Positions 23,066 to 33,337 of a DNA stretch of 64,000 bases are shown in pieces. The position numbers were made by a program, and so were the translations under genes. This DNA is from Stutzerimonas stutzeri TS44 (GTDB lineage: Bacteria; Pseudomonadota; Gammaproteobacteria; Pseudomonadales; Pseudomonadaceae): the NCBI GenBank assembly GCA_000263395.1, contig AJXE01000014.1, forward strand, positions 1 to 64,000, in the 5' to 3' direction. Positions within the stretch are counted from its first letter, which is position 1. Each line of letters begins with the position of its first letter. The notes beneath the pieces are model-generated. The model did no database searches, was not told the DNA's origin, and worked only from the letters and a program-made list of their open reading frames with translations.

Positions 23066-23086
23066 GCGTTCAGCTTAGCAGAACGC
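23066..23086. promoter_or_regulatory. Candidate LysR operator, GCGTTC-N9-GAACGC
   Basis: A perfect 6-bp inverted repeat with a 9-bp centre lies midway between the LysR gene and the hydratase gene. It fits T-N11-A and shares the TTC-N9-GAA layout with the palindromes around the second LysR gene. Confidence 0.6.
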
Positions 23087-23166
23087 TGGTGTCGAAAAAT
23101 ACAAATTCCCGGAACGCGGACGGCGGAGCATCCTCCGGCAAAACAAGACAACAACCGGACAGCGCA

Positions 23167-23988
23167 ATGACCGATATCTCCGCCTGGATAGGCCGCACCG
23201 AAGAAGTCCACGACCAGCTCAGCCGCAATCTGCTGATGCGCATTGCCGCCACACTCGGCGAGAAGACGCCGGCACACGGCGAGGCACTGCCGCCGCTGTG
23301 GCAATGGTGTTTCTTCCAGGAGCCGGTGTTCGAGAGCGGTCTCGGCGAAGACGGCCATCCGGCGCGCGGCGGCTTCCTGCCACCAGCCGCCGACCGCAAC
23401 CGCATGTGGGCTGGCGGCCGGGTCGAGTTCCTTCGTCCGCTGGAGGCCGGTGGTGAGGCGCGGCGGGTATCGACCATCAAGCACATCGAGGAGAAGCACG
23501 GCCGCAGCGGCGCGCTGCTGTTCGTCACCGTGCAGCACGACTATCTGCAGGACGGCCGCCTGGCGATCCGCGAGGAGCAGGACATCGTCTACCGCGAACC
23601 CACGCCGCCCAAGGCCAGCAGCGGCGAGCCGATGGTCGCCGGTGGCTGGCGCGAGGCGGTGACGCCGACGCCGACGCTGCTGTTCCGCTATTCGGCGGTC
23701 ACCTTTAACGGCCACCGCATCCATTACGACTGGCCCTACGTTACCGAGAGCGAAGGTTATTCGGGGCTGGTGGTGCACGGCCCGCTGATCGCCACCCTCA
23801 ACCTGCGCGCGTTCTGCCGCGCCAATCCCGAGGCCCGCCTGCGCCGTTTCGCCTATCGCGGCGTGCGGCCGCTGATCGCACCGCAGCCGTTCGAGGTGGG
23901 CGGGCGCATCGTCGCGCCGGGCCAGGCCGAACTCTGGGCCGGCGACCACAACGGCCTGGCGCAGAAGGCCGAAGTGGAATTCGACTGA
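23167..23988 (+). CDS. ich: Itaconyl-CoA hydratase (MaoC-like)
   Basis: The second step of itaconate degradation hydrates itaconyl-CoA to (S)-citramalyl-CoA. The 273-residue protein has an N-terminal FAS1-like dehydratase half and a C-terminal hot-dog half with the hydratase residues in NGHRIHYDWPYVTESEGYSGLVVHGPL. It corresponds to PA0878 / RipB, first gene of the operon. I start at 23167; the sequence upstream is the operator region. Related enzymes hydrate mesaconyl-CoA, so the exact substrate rests on context. Confidence 0.88.
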   Translation: MTDISAWIGRTEEVHDQLSRNLLMRIAATLGEKTPAHGEALPPLWQWCFFQEPVFESGLGEDGHPARGGFLPPAADRNRMWAGGRVEFLRPLEAGGEARRVSTIKHIEEKHGRSGALLFVTVQHDYLQDGRLAIREEQDIVYREPTPPKASSGEPMVAGGWREAVTPTPTLLFRYSAVTFNGHRIHYDWPYVTESEGYSGLVVHGPLIATLNLRAFCRANPEARLRRFAYRGVRPLIAPQPFEVGGRIVAPGQAELWAGDHNGLAQKAEVEFD

Positions 23989-23999
23989 ACAGCCAATCG

Positions 24000-24030
24000 T
24001 AGGGTGGATAACGGCACGGCCTTATCCGCC
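24000..24030. repeat. Palindromic intergenic repeat
   Basis: GGTGGATAA (24003-24011) and TTATCCGCC (24022-24030) form a 9-bp stem with one G-U type mismatch, preceded by GTAG. This is a common short dispersed palindrome of pseudomonads. It lies in the 83-bp gap between the hydratase and dehydrogenase genes. Confidence 0.6.
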
Positions 24031-24071
24031 GCTGAGGCCATGCGCGCCAAACGAACATGCAAGGAACCGAG

Positions 24072-25235
24072 ATGACCCCGAACAAGACCGAAGAACTGAA
24101 CTTCATCCGCGAAGGCGTGCGCGCCCTGTGTGCCGAATTTCCCGCCGAATACTGGCGCAAGCTCGACGAGGAAAAGGGCTTCCCCGAAGCCTTCGTCACC
24201 GCCATGACCGAAGCCGGCTGGCTGTCGGCGATGATTCCCGAGGAATACGGCGGCTCGGGCCTGGGCCTGGCCGAAGCCTCGGTGATTCTCGAGGAAGTGA
24301 ACCACTGCGGCGGCAACTCCGGGACCATCCACGGCCAGATGTACAACATGTTCACCCTGCTCAGAAACGGCAGCGAAGAACAGAAGCGCTACTACCTGCC
24401 GAGGCTGGCCAGCGGCGAGCTGCGCCTGCAGTCGATGGGCGTCACTGAGCCGACCACCGGCACCGACACCACCAAGATCAAGACCACGGCGGTGAAGAAG
24501 GGCGACAAGTACGTCATCAACGGGCAGAAGGTGTGGATCTCGCGCATCCAGCATTCGGACCTGATGATCCTGCTGGCGCGCACCACGCCGCTGGCCGAGG
24601 TGCAGCGCAAGGCCGACGGCATGTCGATCTTCCTGGTCGATCTGCGCGAAGCCATCGGCAACGGCCTGACCGTGCAGCCGATCGCCAACATGGTCAACCA
24701 CGAGACCAACGAGCTGTTCTTCGACAACCTGGAAATTCCCGCCAGCAGCCTGATCGGCGAGGAGGGCAAGGGTTTTCGCTACATCCTCGACGGCCTCAAC
24801 GCCGAGCGCACGCTGATCGCGGCCGAGTGCATCGGCGATGGCCGTTGGTTCGTCGAGAAATCCGCGCAGTACGCCCGCGACCGCGTGGTGTTCGGCCGGC
24901 CCATCGGGCAGAACCAGGGCGTGCAGTTCCCCATTGCCGAGGCGCATATCGAGCTGGAAGCGGCCGACCTGATGCGCTGGCGCGCCTGCGAGGAATACGA
25001 CGCCGGCCGCAACGCCGGCGCTGCGGCCAACATGGCCAAGTACCTGGCGGCCAAGGCCAGCTGGGAGGCGGCCAACGCCTGCCTGCAGACCCACGGCGGC
25101 TTCGGCTTCGCCAACGAATACGACGTGGAGCGCAAGTTCCGCGAGACGCGCTTGTACCAGGTGGCGCCGATCTCCACCAACCTGATCCTGTCCTACGTGG
25201 CCGAGCACCTGCTGGAGCTGCCGCGCAGTTTCTGA
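24072..25235 (+). CDS. Acyl-CoA dehydrogenase of the itaconate cluster
   Basis: The 388-residue FAD enzyme has the family's three domains and the conserved MGVTEPTTGTDTTKIKTTA and VINGQKVWIS strands. The Glu usually found near the C-terminus (YEGT in medium-chain enzymes) is missing: the matching stretch reads YQVAPIST. Glu245 in GLNAERTLIAA stands where isovaleryl-CoA dehydrogenase carries its base, so activity on a branched acyl-CoA is plausible. Methylsuccinyl-CoA would fit the pathway, but that is inference. It corresponds to PA0879. The start follows AAGGA. Confidence 0.88.
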   Translation: MTPNKTEELNFIREGVRALCAEFPAEYWRKLDEEKGFPEAFVTAMTEAGWLSAMIPEEYGGSGLGLAEASVILEEVNHCGGNSGTIHGQMYNMFTLLRNGSEEQKRYYLPRLASGELRLQSMGVTEPTTGTDTTKIKTTAVKKGDKYVINGQKVWISRIQHSDLMILLARTTPLAEVQRKADGMSIFLVDLREAIGNGLTVQPIANMVNHETNELFFDNLEIPASSLIGEEGKGFRYILDGLNAERTLIAAECIGDGRWFVEKSAQYARDRVVFGRPIGQNQGVQFPIAEAHIELEAADLMRWRACEEYDAGRNAGAAANMAKYLAAKASWEAANACLQTHGGFGFANEYDVERKFRETRLYQVAPISTNLILSYVAEHLLELPRSF

Positions 25236-25278
25236 CCATCGGCCAGATGTGACAACGACAAAACGACTGGAAAACAAG

Positions 25279-26631
25279 ATGAGCCAGCACACCCAGGCCC
25301 TGACCGAATTTCTCGCCGGACTCGCTTACGAGCAGATTCCCGACGCGGTGCTGGCCCGCACCGAAGACCTGTTTCTCGACTGGCTCGGCTCCGCGTTGGC
25401 CAGCGCCGGCGCGCACCCGATCCCGCTGTTCGAGCGCTACGCGCAGAAGATGGGCCCGGCTGATGGTCCGGCGCGCATCCTGGTCAACGGCCGGAGCAGC
25501 AGCGCCTACTTCGCCGCGCTGGTGAACGCCGCCAGCTCGCATCTGGTGGAGCAGGACGACCTGCACAACAGCTCCGTGCTGCACCCGGCCACCGTGGTCT
25601 TCCCGGCTGCGCTGGCGGCGGCGCAGGATCTGGGCAAATCCGGCCGTGAGTTGCTGGTGGCCTCGGTGGCCGGCTACGAGGCGGGCATTCGTATCGGCGA
25701 ATTCCTCGGCCGCTCGCACTACCGCATCTTCCACACCACCGCGACGGTCGGCACCCTGGCCGCCGCGGTGGCCGTCGGCAAGCTGATGGATTTCGACCAA
25801 CAGCAGTTCACTCATCTGCTCGGTAGCGCCGGTACGCAAGCGGCGGGGCTGTGGGAATTCCTCCGCGATGCGGCGGACTCCAAGCAGCTGCACACCGCCA
25901 AGGCGGCCGCCGATGGCCTGCTCGCGGCGTACCTCACCGCCGAGGGCCTGACCGGCGCACAGAACATCCTCGAAGGCGAGCAGGGCATTGCCGCCGGGAT
26001 GTCGAAGGACGCCAATCCGGGCGCGCTGTCGGATCGCCTCGGCACGCGCTGGGCGCTGGCGGAAACCTCCTTCAAGTTCCACGCCTCCTGCCGGCATACC
26101 CACCCGGCTGCCGATGCGCTGCTGGCGTTGATGCAGTGCGAGGGGTTGCAGGCGGATGACATCGTCTCGGTCACCACCCGCGTACACCAGGGCGCCATCG
26201 ACGTGCTCGGCCGCGTGACGGTGCCGCAGACGGTGCATCAGGCCAAGTTCAGCATGGGTACCGTGCTCGGGCTGATCGCCCTGTACGGCAAGGCCGGCCT
26301 GACCGAATTCCACAGCCATGCGCTCAGCGATCCGCGCGTCGGGCAGTTCCGCGAGAAGATTTCGATGACTCTCGATTCCGAGGTGGACGGTGCCTACCCG
26401 GCGCGTTGGCTCGGTCGCGTCGAGGTGACCACCACCGACGGCCGCACGCTGCACGGCGCCATCGACGAACCCAAGGGCGACCCGGGCAACACCCTCAGCC
26501 GCGCCGAGCTGGAAGACAAGTTCCGTCGGCTGCTGCAGTTCTCCGCCGCGCGCAGCGATGACGAAGCGGGCGTGCTGATCGACAAGGTCTGGGGGCTGCG
26601 TGAATGCCCGGACATGGGCGTCTTGAAATGA
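25279..26631 (+). CDS. MmgE/PrpD family protein
   Basis: The 450-residue protein belongs to the family of 2-methylcitrate dehydratase (PrpD) and cis-aconitate decarboxylase. Typical stretches are HLVEQDDLHNSSVLHPATVVFPAALAAAQ near residues 92-120 and FKFHASCRHTHPAADALL near 265-285, where PrpD has its catalytic His and Lys. It corresponds to PA0881, whose role in itaconate use has not been defined to my knowledge. Acting on a tricarboxylate or methyl-branched acid is the likely theme. An in-frame GTG ten codons earlier has no better site. Confidence 0.85.
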   Translation: MSQHTQALTEFLAGLAYEQIPDAVLARTEDLFLDWLGSALASAGAHPIPLFERYAQKMGPADGPARILVNGRSSSAYFAALVNAASSHLVEQDDLHNSSVLHPATVVFPAALAAAQDLGKSGRELLVASVAGYEAGIRIGEFLGRSHYRIFHTTATVGTLAAAVAVGKLMDFDQQQFTHLLGSAGTQAAGLWEFLRDAADSKQLHTAKAAADGLLAAYLTAEGLTGAQNILEGEQGIAAGMSKDANPGALSDRLGTRWALAETSFKFHASCRHTHPAADALLALMQCEGLQADDIVSVTTRVHQGAIDVLGRVTVPQTVHQAKFSMGTVLGLIALYGKAGLTEFHSHALSDPRVGQFREKISMTLDSEVDGAYPARWLGRVEVTTTDGRTLHGAIDEPKGDPGNTLSRAELEDKFRRLLQFSAARSDDEAGVLIDKVWGLRECPDMGVLK

Positions 26632-26640
26632 ATGAACAAG

Positions 26641-26703
26641 GTGGGCTGAAACCCACCCTACGAAAAGTACGTGCGTGAGCCCGTAGGGTGGGCTTCAGCC
26701 CAC
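26641..26703. repeat. Inverted repeat of the GTGGGCTTCAGCCCAC type
   Basis: Arms 26641-26662 and 26682-26703 are reverse complements over 22 bp with one mismatch. Each arm holds its own small palindrome (GTGGGCT..AGCCCAC). Repeats of this kind are scattered through pseudomonad intergenic DNA. Here it can fold in the mRNA between the MmgE/PrpD and CoA-transferase genes and may alter the relative expression of the two halves. Confidence 0.75.
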
Positions 26704-26754
26704 CACAGAGGAGCAAACGAGCGCCTGGCCTGAACCGAATTGCAGGAAAACGCT

Positions 26755-27960
26755 ATGAACGACACCCAAGCCAAACCCCGCCCGCTCGACGGCATTACCG
26801 TGGTCAGCCTCGAACACGCCATCGCCGCGCCGTTCTGCACGCGCCAGCTGGCGGACCTCGGTGCGCGGGTAATCAAGGTCGAGCGCCCTGGCGCCGGCGA
26901 CTTCGCTCGCGGCTACGACGAGCGTGTCGACGGCCTGGCCTCGCATTTCGTCTGGACCAACCGTTCCAAGGAAAGCCTGACCCTCGACGTGAAACAGGAC
27001 GCCGCCACGCAGGTGCTCGACCAGCTCTTGGCCAAGGCCGACGTGCTGGTGCAGAACCTCGCGCCCGGTGCCGCGGCGCGCATGGGACTGTCGTTCGAAG
27101 CGCTGCACGAACGCTTCCCGCGGCTGATCGTCTGCGACATCTCCGGCTACGGCGAGGGCGGCCCGTACGAGCAGAAGAAGGCCTATGACCTGCTGATCCA
27201 GAGCGAGGGGGGCTTCCTCTCCGTCACCGGCGGGCCGGGCGAAACCGAAATGGCCAAGGCCGGCTGTTCCATCGCCGACATCGCCGCCGGCATGTACGCC
27301 TACACCGGCGTGCTCTCGGCGCTGATGCTGCGCGACAAGACCGGCGTCGGCAGCCGCATCGACGTGTCCATGCTGGAAAGCCTGGTCGAGTGGATGGGCT
27401 ACCCGCTGTACTACGCCTACAACGGCGCCACGCCGCCGCCGCGCGCCGGTGCCGCACACGCCACCATCTACCCCTACGGCCCGTTCCCCACCGGCGATGG
27501 CGGCACGGTGATGCTCGGCCTGCAGAACGAGCGCGAGTGGCTGCTGTTCTGCGAAAAGGTCCTGCTGCAACCGGCACTGGCCAGCGACGCGCGCTTCTCC
27601 AGCAACTCGCTGCGCTCTGAACACCGTGCCGAGCTGCGCGCCCTCATCGTCGAGGCGTTCAGCCGGCTGAGCGCCGACGAGGTGATTGCCCGGCTGGATG
27701 CCGCACCCATCGCCAACGCTCATGTCAACGACATGGCCGGCGTCTGGGCCCACCCGCAGCTCAAGGCGCGTCAGCGCTGGAGCGAGGTGGACAGCCCGTC
27801 CGGCAAGCTGCCGGCGCTGCTGCCGCCGGGGCGCAACGAAGCCTTCACCCCGCGCATGGACCCGATCCCCGCGCTGGGCCAGCACACCGACGCGCTGCTG
27901 AGCGAACTCGGCTACGCGCCGGGCGACATCCAGCGCCTGCACGAGCAGGGCGCGGTCTGA
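26755..27960 (+). CDS. ict: Itaconate CoA-transferase (CaiB/BaiF family)
   Basis: The first step of itaconate degradation transfers CoA (from succinyl-CoA in P. aeruginosa) onto itaconate. The 401-residue class III CoA-transferase has the N-terminal GITVVSLEHAIAAPFCTRQLADLGARVIKVE block and the catalytic Asp145 in GPYEQKKAYDLLIQ. It corresponds to PA0882 / RipA. The start follows AGGAAA. A spacer holding the inverted repeat precedes it, and ccl follows after 19 bases. Confidence 0.9.
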   Translation: MNDTQAKPRPLDGITVVSLEHAIAAPFCTRQLADLGARVIKVERPGAGDFARGYDERVDGLASHFVWTNRSKESLTLDVKQDAATQVLDQLLAKADVLVQNLAPGAAARMGLSFEALHERFPRLIVCDISGYGEGGPYEQKKAYDLLIQSEGGFLSVTGGPGETEMAKAGCSIADIAAGMYAYTGVLSALMLRDKTGVGSRIDVSMLESLVEWMGYPLYYAYNGATPPPRAGAAHATIYPYGPFPTGDGGTVMLGLQNEREWLLFCEKVLLQPALASDARFSSNSLRSEHRAELRALIVEAFSRLSADEVIARLDAAPIANAHVNDMAGVWAHPQLKARQRWSEVDSPSGKLPALLPPGRNEAFTPRMDPIPALGQHTDALLSELGYAPGDIQRLHEQGAV

Positions 27961-27979
27961 CCGCGCCAAGGAGCCAGCC

Positions 27980-29853
<1,874 letters not shown>

Positions 29854-29885
29854 GCCATTGGTGGCGCCAAAGCGTCGGAGAAACA

Positions 29886-29918
29886 AACGGGCCTGTCGTA
29901 TGCGACCGGCCCGTTTTT
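29886..29918 (+). terminator. Terminator of the itaconate operon
   Basis: AACGGGCC-TGTCG-TAT-GCGAC-CGGCCCGTT folds into a long stem followed by TTTTT. It starts 33 bases after the DctP stop and ends the operon there. Confidence 0.92.
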
Positions 29919-29970
29919 CATGTCTGGCTGGCTTATGCTGACCGGCCAGAACGCGCAAGGAGACGCCGAC

Positions 29971-30861
29971 ATGAGTCGTTATGCCTTTGTCAGCACGCCG
30001 GTGCTGGATATCGCCTATCTCGAATGGAATCCCCGTGGCCAGCAGGTCGCGGTGCTGGTGCATGGCTGGCCGGATTGCCCCGAAGGCTGGACGCCCGTGG
30101 CCGAACGCCTGGCCGCCGCCGGCTACCGCGTGCTCTGCCCGACACTGCGCGGCTTCGGCCAGACACGCTTTCGCGATCCGCTGACGCCGCGCAGCGGTCA
30201 GTTGGCCGCGCTGGGCCGCGATCTGCTGGATTTCATCGATGCGCTGCGCCTCGATCAGCCGGTGCTGGTCGGCCACGACTGGGGCGCCCGCGCCGTGGCC
30301 AACGCCTGCGGCCTGCGCCACCATGCGGCGGCACGGCTGGTGATGCTCGCCGTGGGCTACGGCACCAATGATCCGAACCAGCACATCTCGCTGAGTCAGG
30401 CACGCAACTACTGGTACCACTGGTACATGGCCACGCCACGCGGCGAGCGCACGGTAATCGAGGATCGCGCGGCCTTCACCCGCTTGCTGTGGGACACCTG
30501 GTCACCGGTCGGCTGGTACAGCGAGGCGGATTTCATCCAGGCGCTGGAGGCCTTCGACAACCCGGACTGGGCCGCCGTGGTGCTGCATTCCTATCGCCAC
30601 CGCTGGGGCTTCGTCGACGGCGATCCGGCCTATATCCAGGACGAGGCGCTGCTGCAACCGACCCCGGTACTCGCTGTGCCGACGTTGGTCCTGCACGGCG
30701 AGGCCGATACCTGCAACGCCCCGGAAACCTCGGCCGGGCGTGAAGCCATGTTCAGCGGCCCATACCACCGTGAGCTGTTGCCAGGCGTCGGCCACTTCCC
30801 CCAGCGCGAGGCGCCGCAGGCGGTGGCCGAGGCGATTCTGCAGTTCTGTCAGGCGGATTGA
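29971..30861 (+). CDS. Alpha/beta-hydrolase, epoxide-hydrolase-like
   Basis: The 296-residue protein has the epoxide-hydrolase layout: HGWPD (31-35) forms the oxyanion hole, and Asp103 in VGHDWGA is the nucleophile where esterases have Ser. A lid follows with YWYHWYMATPRG, the acid lies in GEADTCN, and the base is His in GVGHFPQRE. It could open an epoxide or remove a halide; the substrate is unknown. The start follows AAGGAG. It lies between the two dicarboxylate modules but behind its own terminator, so a shared role is uncertain. Confidence 0.85.
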   Translation: MSRYAFVSTPVLDIAYLEWNPRGQQVAVLVHGWPDCPEGWTPVAERLAAAGYRVLCPTLRGFGQTRFRDPLTPRSGQLAALGRDLLDFIDALRLDQPVLVGHDWGARAVANACGLRHHAAARLVMLAVGYGTNDPNQHISLSQARNYWYHWYMATPRGERTVIEDRAAFTRLLWDTWSPVGWYSEADFIQALEAFDNPDWAAVVLHSYRHRWGFVDGDPAYIQDEALLQPTPVLAVPTLVLHGEADTCNAPETSAGREAMFSGPYHRELLPGVGHFPQREAPQAVAEAILQFCQAD

Positions 30862-30921
30862 ACACAGGGTGCGGACGCAGAGACTCGAACGCTCACGTGT
30901 TCGGGCGCCCGCCCCACATAG

Positions 30922-31857
30922 TCAGACGCCCGCTTCCTCCAGCCACTTCGGTTTCGGATAACGGCGATCGGCCTTGCCGGCCTTGAGTACCGCGCCCGGA
31001 ACGTCGTGGCCAACCAGTTGCGGCAGGTCGGCGGCGCACTGCAGCAACCCGTCGAGATCGACGCCGGTATCCAGCCCCATGCGCTGGAACATGTGCACCA
31101 GGTCTTCGGTGCAGATATTGCCGCTGGCACCCGGCGCGTAAGGGCAACCGCCGAGTCCGCCGAGAGAGGCGTCGAAGCGGTCGATGCCGGCGTTCAGCGC
31201 TGCCAGCGCGTTGGCCAGGCCCATGCCGCGGGTGTTGTGGAAGTGTGCGGTGAACACGGCTTCCGGCCAGCTGTTCAGCACTTCGCGGCAGATGCGCTCG
31301 ACCTGCGCCGGGTCGGCCATGCCGGTGGTGTCGCAGAGGGTGATGCCCTGCACGCCGATCTCCAGCAGGCGTTGCACCAGCTCATGGACGCGCCGCTCGG
31401 GCACGTCGCCCTCGAAGGGGCAGCCGAAGGTGGTCGACAGCGAGGCGTTGATGAACACGCCGCTGCCGCGGGTGACCTCGATGATCTCGCGGAACTGCAC
31501 CAGCGACTGCTCGGGCGTCATGCGCAGGTTGGCCAGGCCGTGGGTGTCGCTGGCGGACATCACCAGGTTGATCTCGTCCACCGCGCAAGCCAGCGCGCGC
31601 TCGCAGCCCTTCACGTTGGGCACCAGCACGGTGTATTCGACGCCCGGTACGCGGCGGATGCCACGCATCACGTCTTCGGCGTCGCGCAGGTTGGGGATGG
31701 CCTTGGGCGAGGTGAAGGAGGTGACCTCGATCTTCGCCAGCCCGGTTTGTGAGAGGCGGTCGATCAGGGCGATCTTGGCGTCGGTCGGCACGAAGTCCGC
31801 TTCGATCTGGAAGCCGTCGCGGGTGGCGACTTCCTGGATGTACAGGCGTTTGCTCAT
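30922..31857 (-). CDS. HMG-CoA-lyase family enzyme
   Basis: The 311-residue TIM-barrel lyase cleaves a 3-hydroxyacyl-CoA to acetyl-CoA and an oxo acid. It has the metal-site RDGFQ (13-17), AHFHNTRG near 200, and the signature GLGGCPYAPGASGN with the catalytic Cys near 237. It is read after the CoA-transferase at 31956, so HMG-CoA or a citramalyl-CoA-like ester made by that enzyme is the likely substrate. A role in leucine breakdown is less likely, because no liu genes are near. The start follows AGGA. Confidence 0.88.
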   Translation of the reverse strand: MSKRLYIQEVATRDGFQIEADFVPTDAKIALIDRLSQTGLAKIEVTSFTSPKAIPNLRDAEDVMRGIRRVPGVEYTVLVPNVKGCERALACAVDEINLVMSASDTHGLANLRMTPEQSLVQFREIIEVTRGSGVFINASLSTTFGCPFEGDVPERRVHELVQRLLEIGVQGITLCDTTGMADPAQVERICREVLNSWPEAVFTAHFHNTRGMGLANALAALNAGIDRFDASLGGLGGCPYAPGASGNICTEDLVHMFQRMGLDTGVDLDGLLQCAADLPQLVGHDVPGAVLKAGKADRRYPKPKWLEEAGV

Positions 31858-31913
31858 GGGAAATCCTGATGGCTTGTCAGTCGCGTGGCCCAACCTGCGC
31901 GGTAGCCGTTGGC

Positions 31914-31941
31914 TTGAAGCTTGAAGCTTGAAGCTTGAAGC
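31914..31941. repeat. Four perfect tandem copies of TTGAAGC
   Basis: Four head-to-tail 7-bp units lie in the 98-bp gap between the CoA-transferase and lyase genes, followed by a degenerate fifth (TTGTGGC). The number of copies could change by slippage. A related imperfect array lies between nrdA and nrdB. Confidence 0.85.
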
Positions 31942-31955
31942 TTGTGGCTGCTTTT

Positions 31956-33158
31956 TCAGATGATCCCGCGCTCACGCAGGCCCTGGCGTTGCTCGTCGGT
32001 CAGGCCGAGGCCGGCCAACACATCGTCGGTGTGCTCGCCCAGTTGCGGGCCGCCTTCGCCGATGCGTCCCGGCGTGCGCGACAGCTTGGGCAGCACGCCC
32101 GGCACCTTGAGCGGACCGGCGAAGGTCTGCACCTGCTCGATCATCTGCCGCGCCAGGTAGTGCGGGTCCTTGACGATATCGGCGGCGGTGTAGGGATAGC
32201 CGGCCGGCACGCGGGCGCCCTTGAGCGCTTCGATTACTTCGTCGCGGCTGTGCTGGAGGGTCCATTCGCCGATGGCGGCATCGATCAGCTCGGCGTGCTG
32301 GGCGCGGCCGTCGTTGTGGGCGAAGCGCGGGTCGTCGGCGAGGTCTTGGCGGCCCATCAGGGTCATCAGGCGCTTGTAGATGCTGTCGCCGTTGCCGGCG
32401 ATCAGCACGTAGGCGCCGTCGTTGCACAGGTAGGAATTGGACGGGGTGATGCCGGGCAGGGCGCTGCCGGCCGGCTCGCGGACGTAACCGAAGGCGTCGT
32501 ACTCGGGCACCAGGCTTTCCATCATGGCGAATACCGACTCGTACAGCGCCACGTCGATCTCCTGGCCCTGCCCGCTGCGGTTGCGCTCCTGCAGGGCGAG
32601 CAACACGCCGATCACGCCATACAGCGAGGACAGCAAGTCGCCGATGCTGACGCCAACCCGCACCGGCGGCTGGCCCGGGTAGCCGGATAGGTGGCGCAGG
32701 CCGCCCATGGCTTCGCCGATCACGCCGAAGCCCGGCAGGTCGCGATAGGGGCCGGTCTGGCCGTAACCGGAGATGCGCAGCATGATCAGCCGCGGGTTGA
32801 GCTTGGACAGCGCGTCCCAGCCCAGGCCCCATTCCTCCAGCGTGCCGGGGCGGAAGTTCTCCACCAGAATGTCGGCTTCTGCAACCAGCTGACGGACGAT
32901 CTCCTGGCCCTCGGCGGCCTTGAGGTCCAGCGTCACCGAGCGCTTGTTGCGCGACTGCACGTGCCACCAGAGCGAGGTGCCGTCTTTCAGCTTGCGCCAC
33001 TTGCGCAGCGGGTCGCCGACCTTGGGCGGTTCGATCTTGATTACATCGGCGCCGAATTCGCCGAGCAGCTTGCTGGCGAAGGGGCCGGCGATCAGCTGGC
33101 CCATCTCGATCACCTTGAGGCCCTGCAGCGGCAGGTTCTTGTCTGTCTGTTCGTTCAT
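31956..33158 (-). CDS. CaiB/BaiF family CoA-transferase lacking the usual Asp
   Basis: The 400-residue class III CoA-transferase-like protein has LKVIEMGQLIAGPFASKLLGEFGADVIKIE and ISGYGQTGPYRDLPGFGVIGEAMGGLRHL. At the place of the catalytic Asp (Asp145 in the other copy in this window) it has Gly145. A nearby Glu149 may serve, or the protein may belong to a subfamily that works differently. It heads an operon with the HMG-CoA-lyase-type gene and is divergent from a LysR gene. The likely role is activating a branched dicarboxylate for the lyase. Confidence 0.85.
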   Translation of the reverse strand: MNEQTDKNLPLQGLKVIEMGQLIAGPFASKLLGEFGADVIKIEPPKVGDPLRKWRKLKDGTSLWWHVQSRNKRSVTLDLKAAEGQEIVRQLVAEADILVENFRPGTLEEWGLGWDALSKLNPRLIMLRISGYGQTGPYRDLPGFGVIGEAMGGLRHLSGYPGQPPVRVGVSIGDLLSSLYGVIGVLLALQERNRSGQGQEIDVALYESVFAMMESLVPEYDAFGYVREPAGSALPGITPSNSYLCNDGAYVLIAGNGDSIYKRLMTLMGRQDLADDPRFAHNDGRAQHAELIDAAIGEWTLQHSRDEVIEALKGARVPAGYPYTAADIVKDPHYLARQMIEQVQTFAGPLKVPGVLPKLSRTPGRIGEGGPQLGEHTDDVLAGLGLTDEQRQGLRERGII

Positions 33159-33227
33159 CACGACACCTGTGCCGGTTGATTCATGGCGCCGAGCATGACC
33201 GAGGTGCCGGAGGCGGGCAATTGGCCG

Positions 33228-33258
33228 TTGGCCAAGCCAGACTTCGTGTTTCGCGAAG
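33228..33258. promoter_or_regulatory. Left copy of a 31-bp inverted repeat containing TTC-N9-GAA
   Basis: This starts TTGGCCAAGC and ends in CTTCG-N7-CGAAG (33242-33258). It matches the reverse complement of 34272-34302 at 28 of 31 positions. It lies in the divergent region between the CoA-transferase and LysR genes, so it is a candidate operator. Confidence 0.75.
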
Positions 33259-33337
33259 CGTGCGTCGGACAGTCGTTGGATATCGGCGGTTGATGCGTGC
33301 ATGCTTCGTCTCCTGCGAATGCGAGGAAGGGTTTTTC

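Noticed and set aside
29971-30861. Alpha/beta-hydrolase as an established part of the itaconate pathway
   Set aside because: It is cut off by the terminator at 29886-29918, and no known itaconate route needs an epoxide hydrolase-type step.
31914-31941. Short regular repeats as a CRISPR array
   Set aside because: Units are 7 bp, directly adjacent with no spacers, and no cas genes are present.
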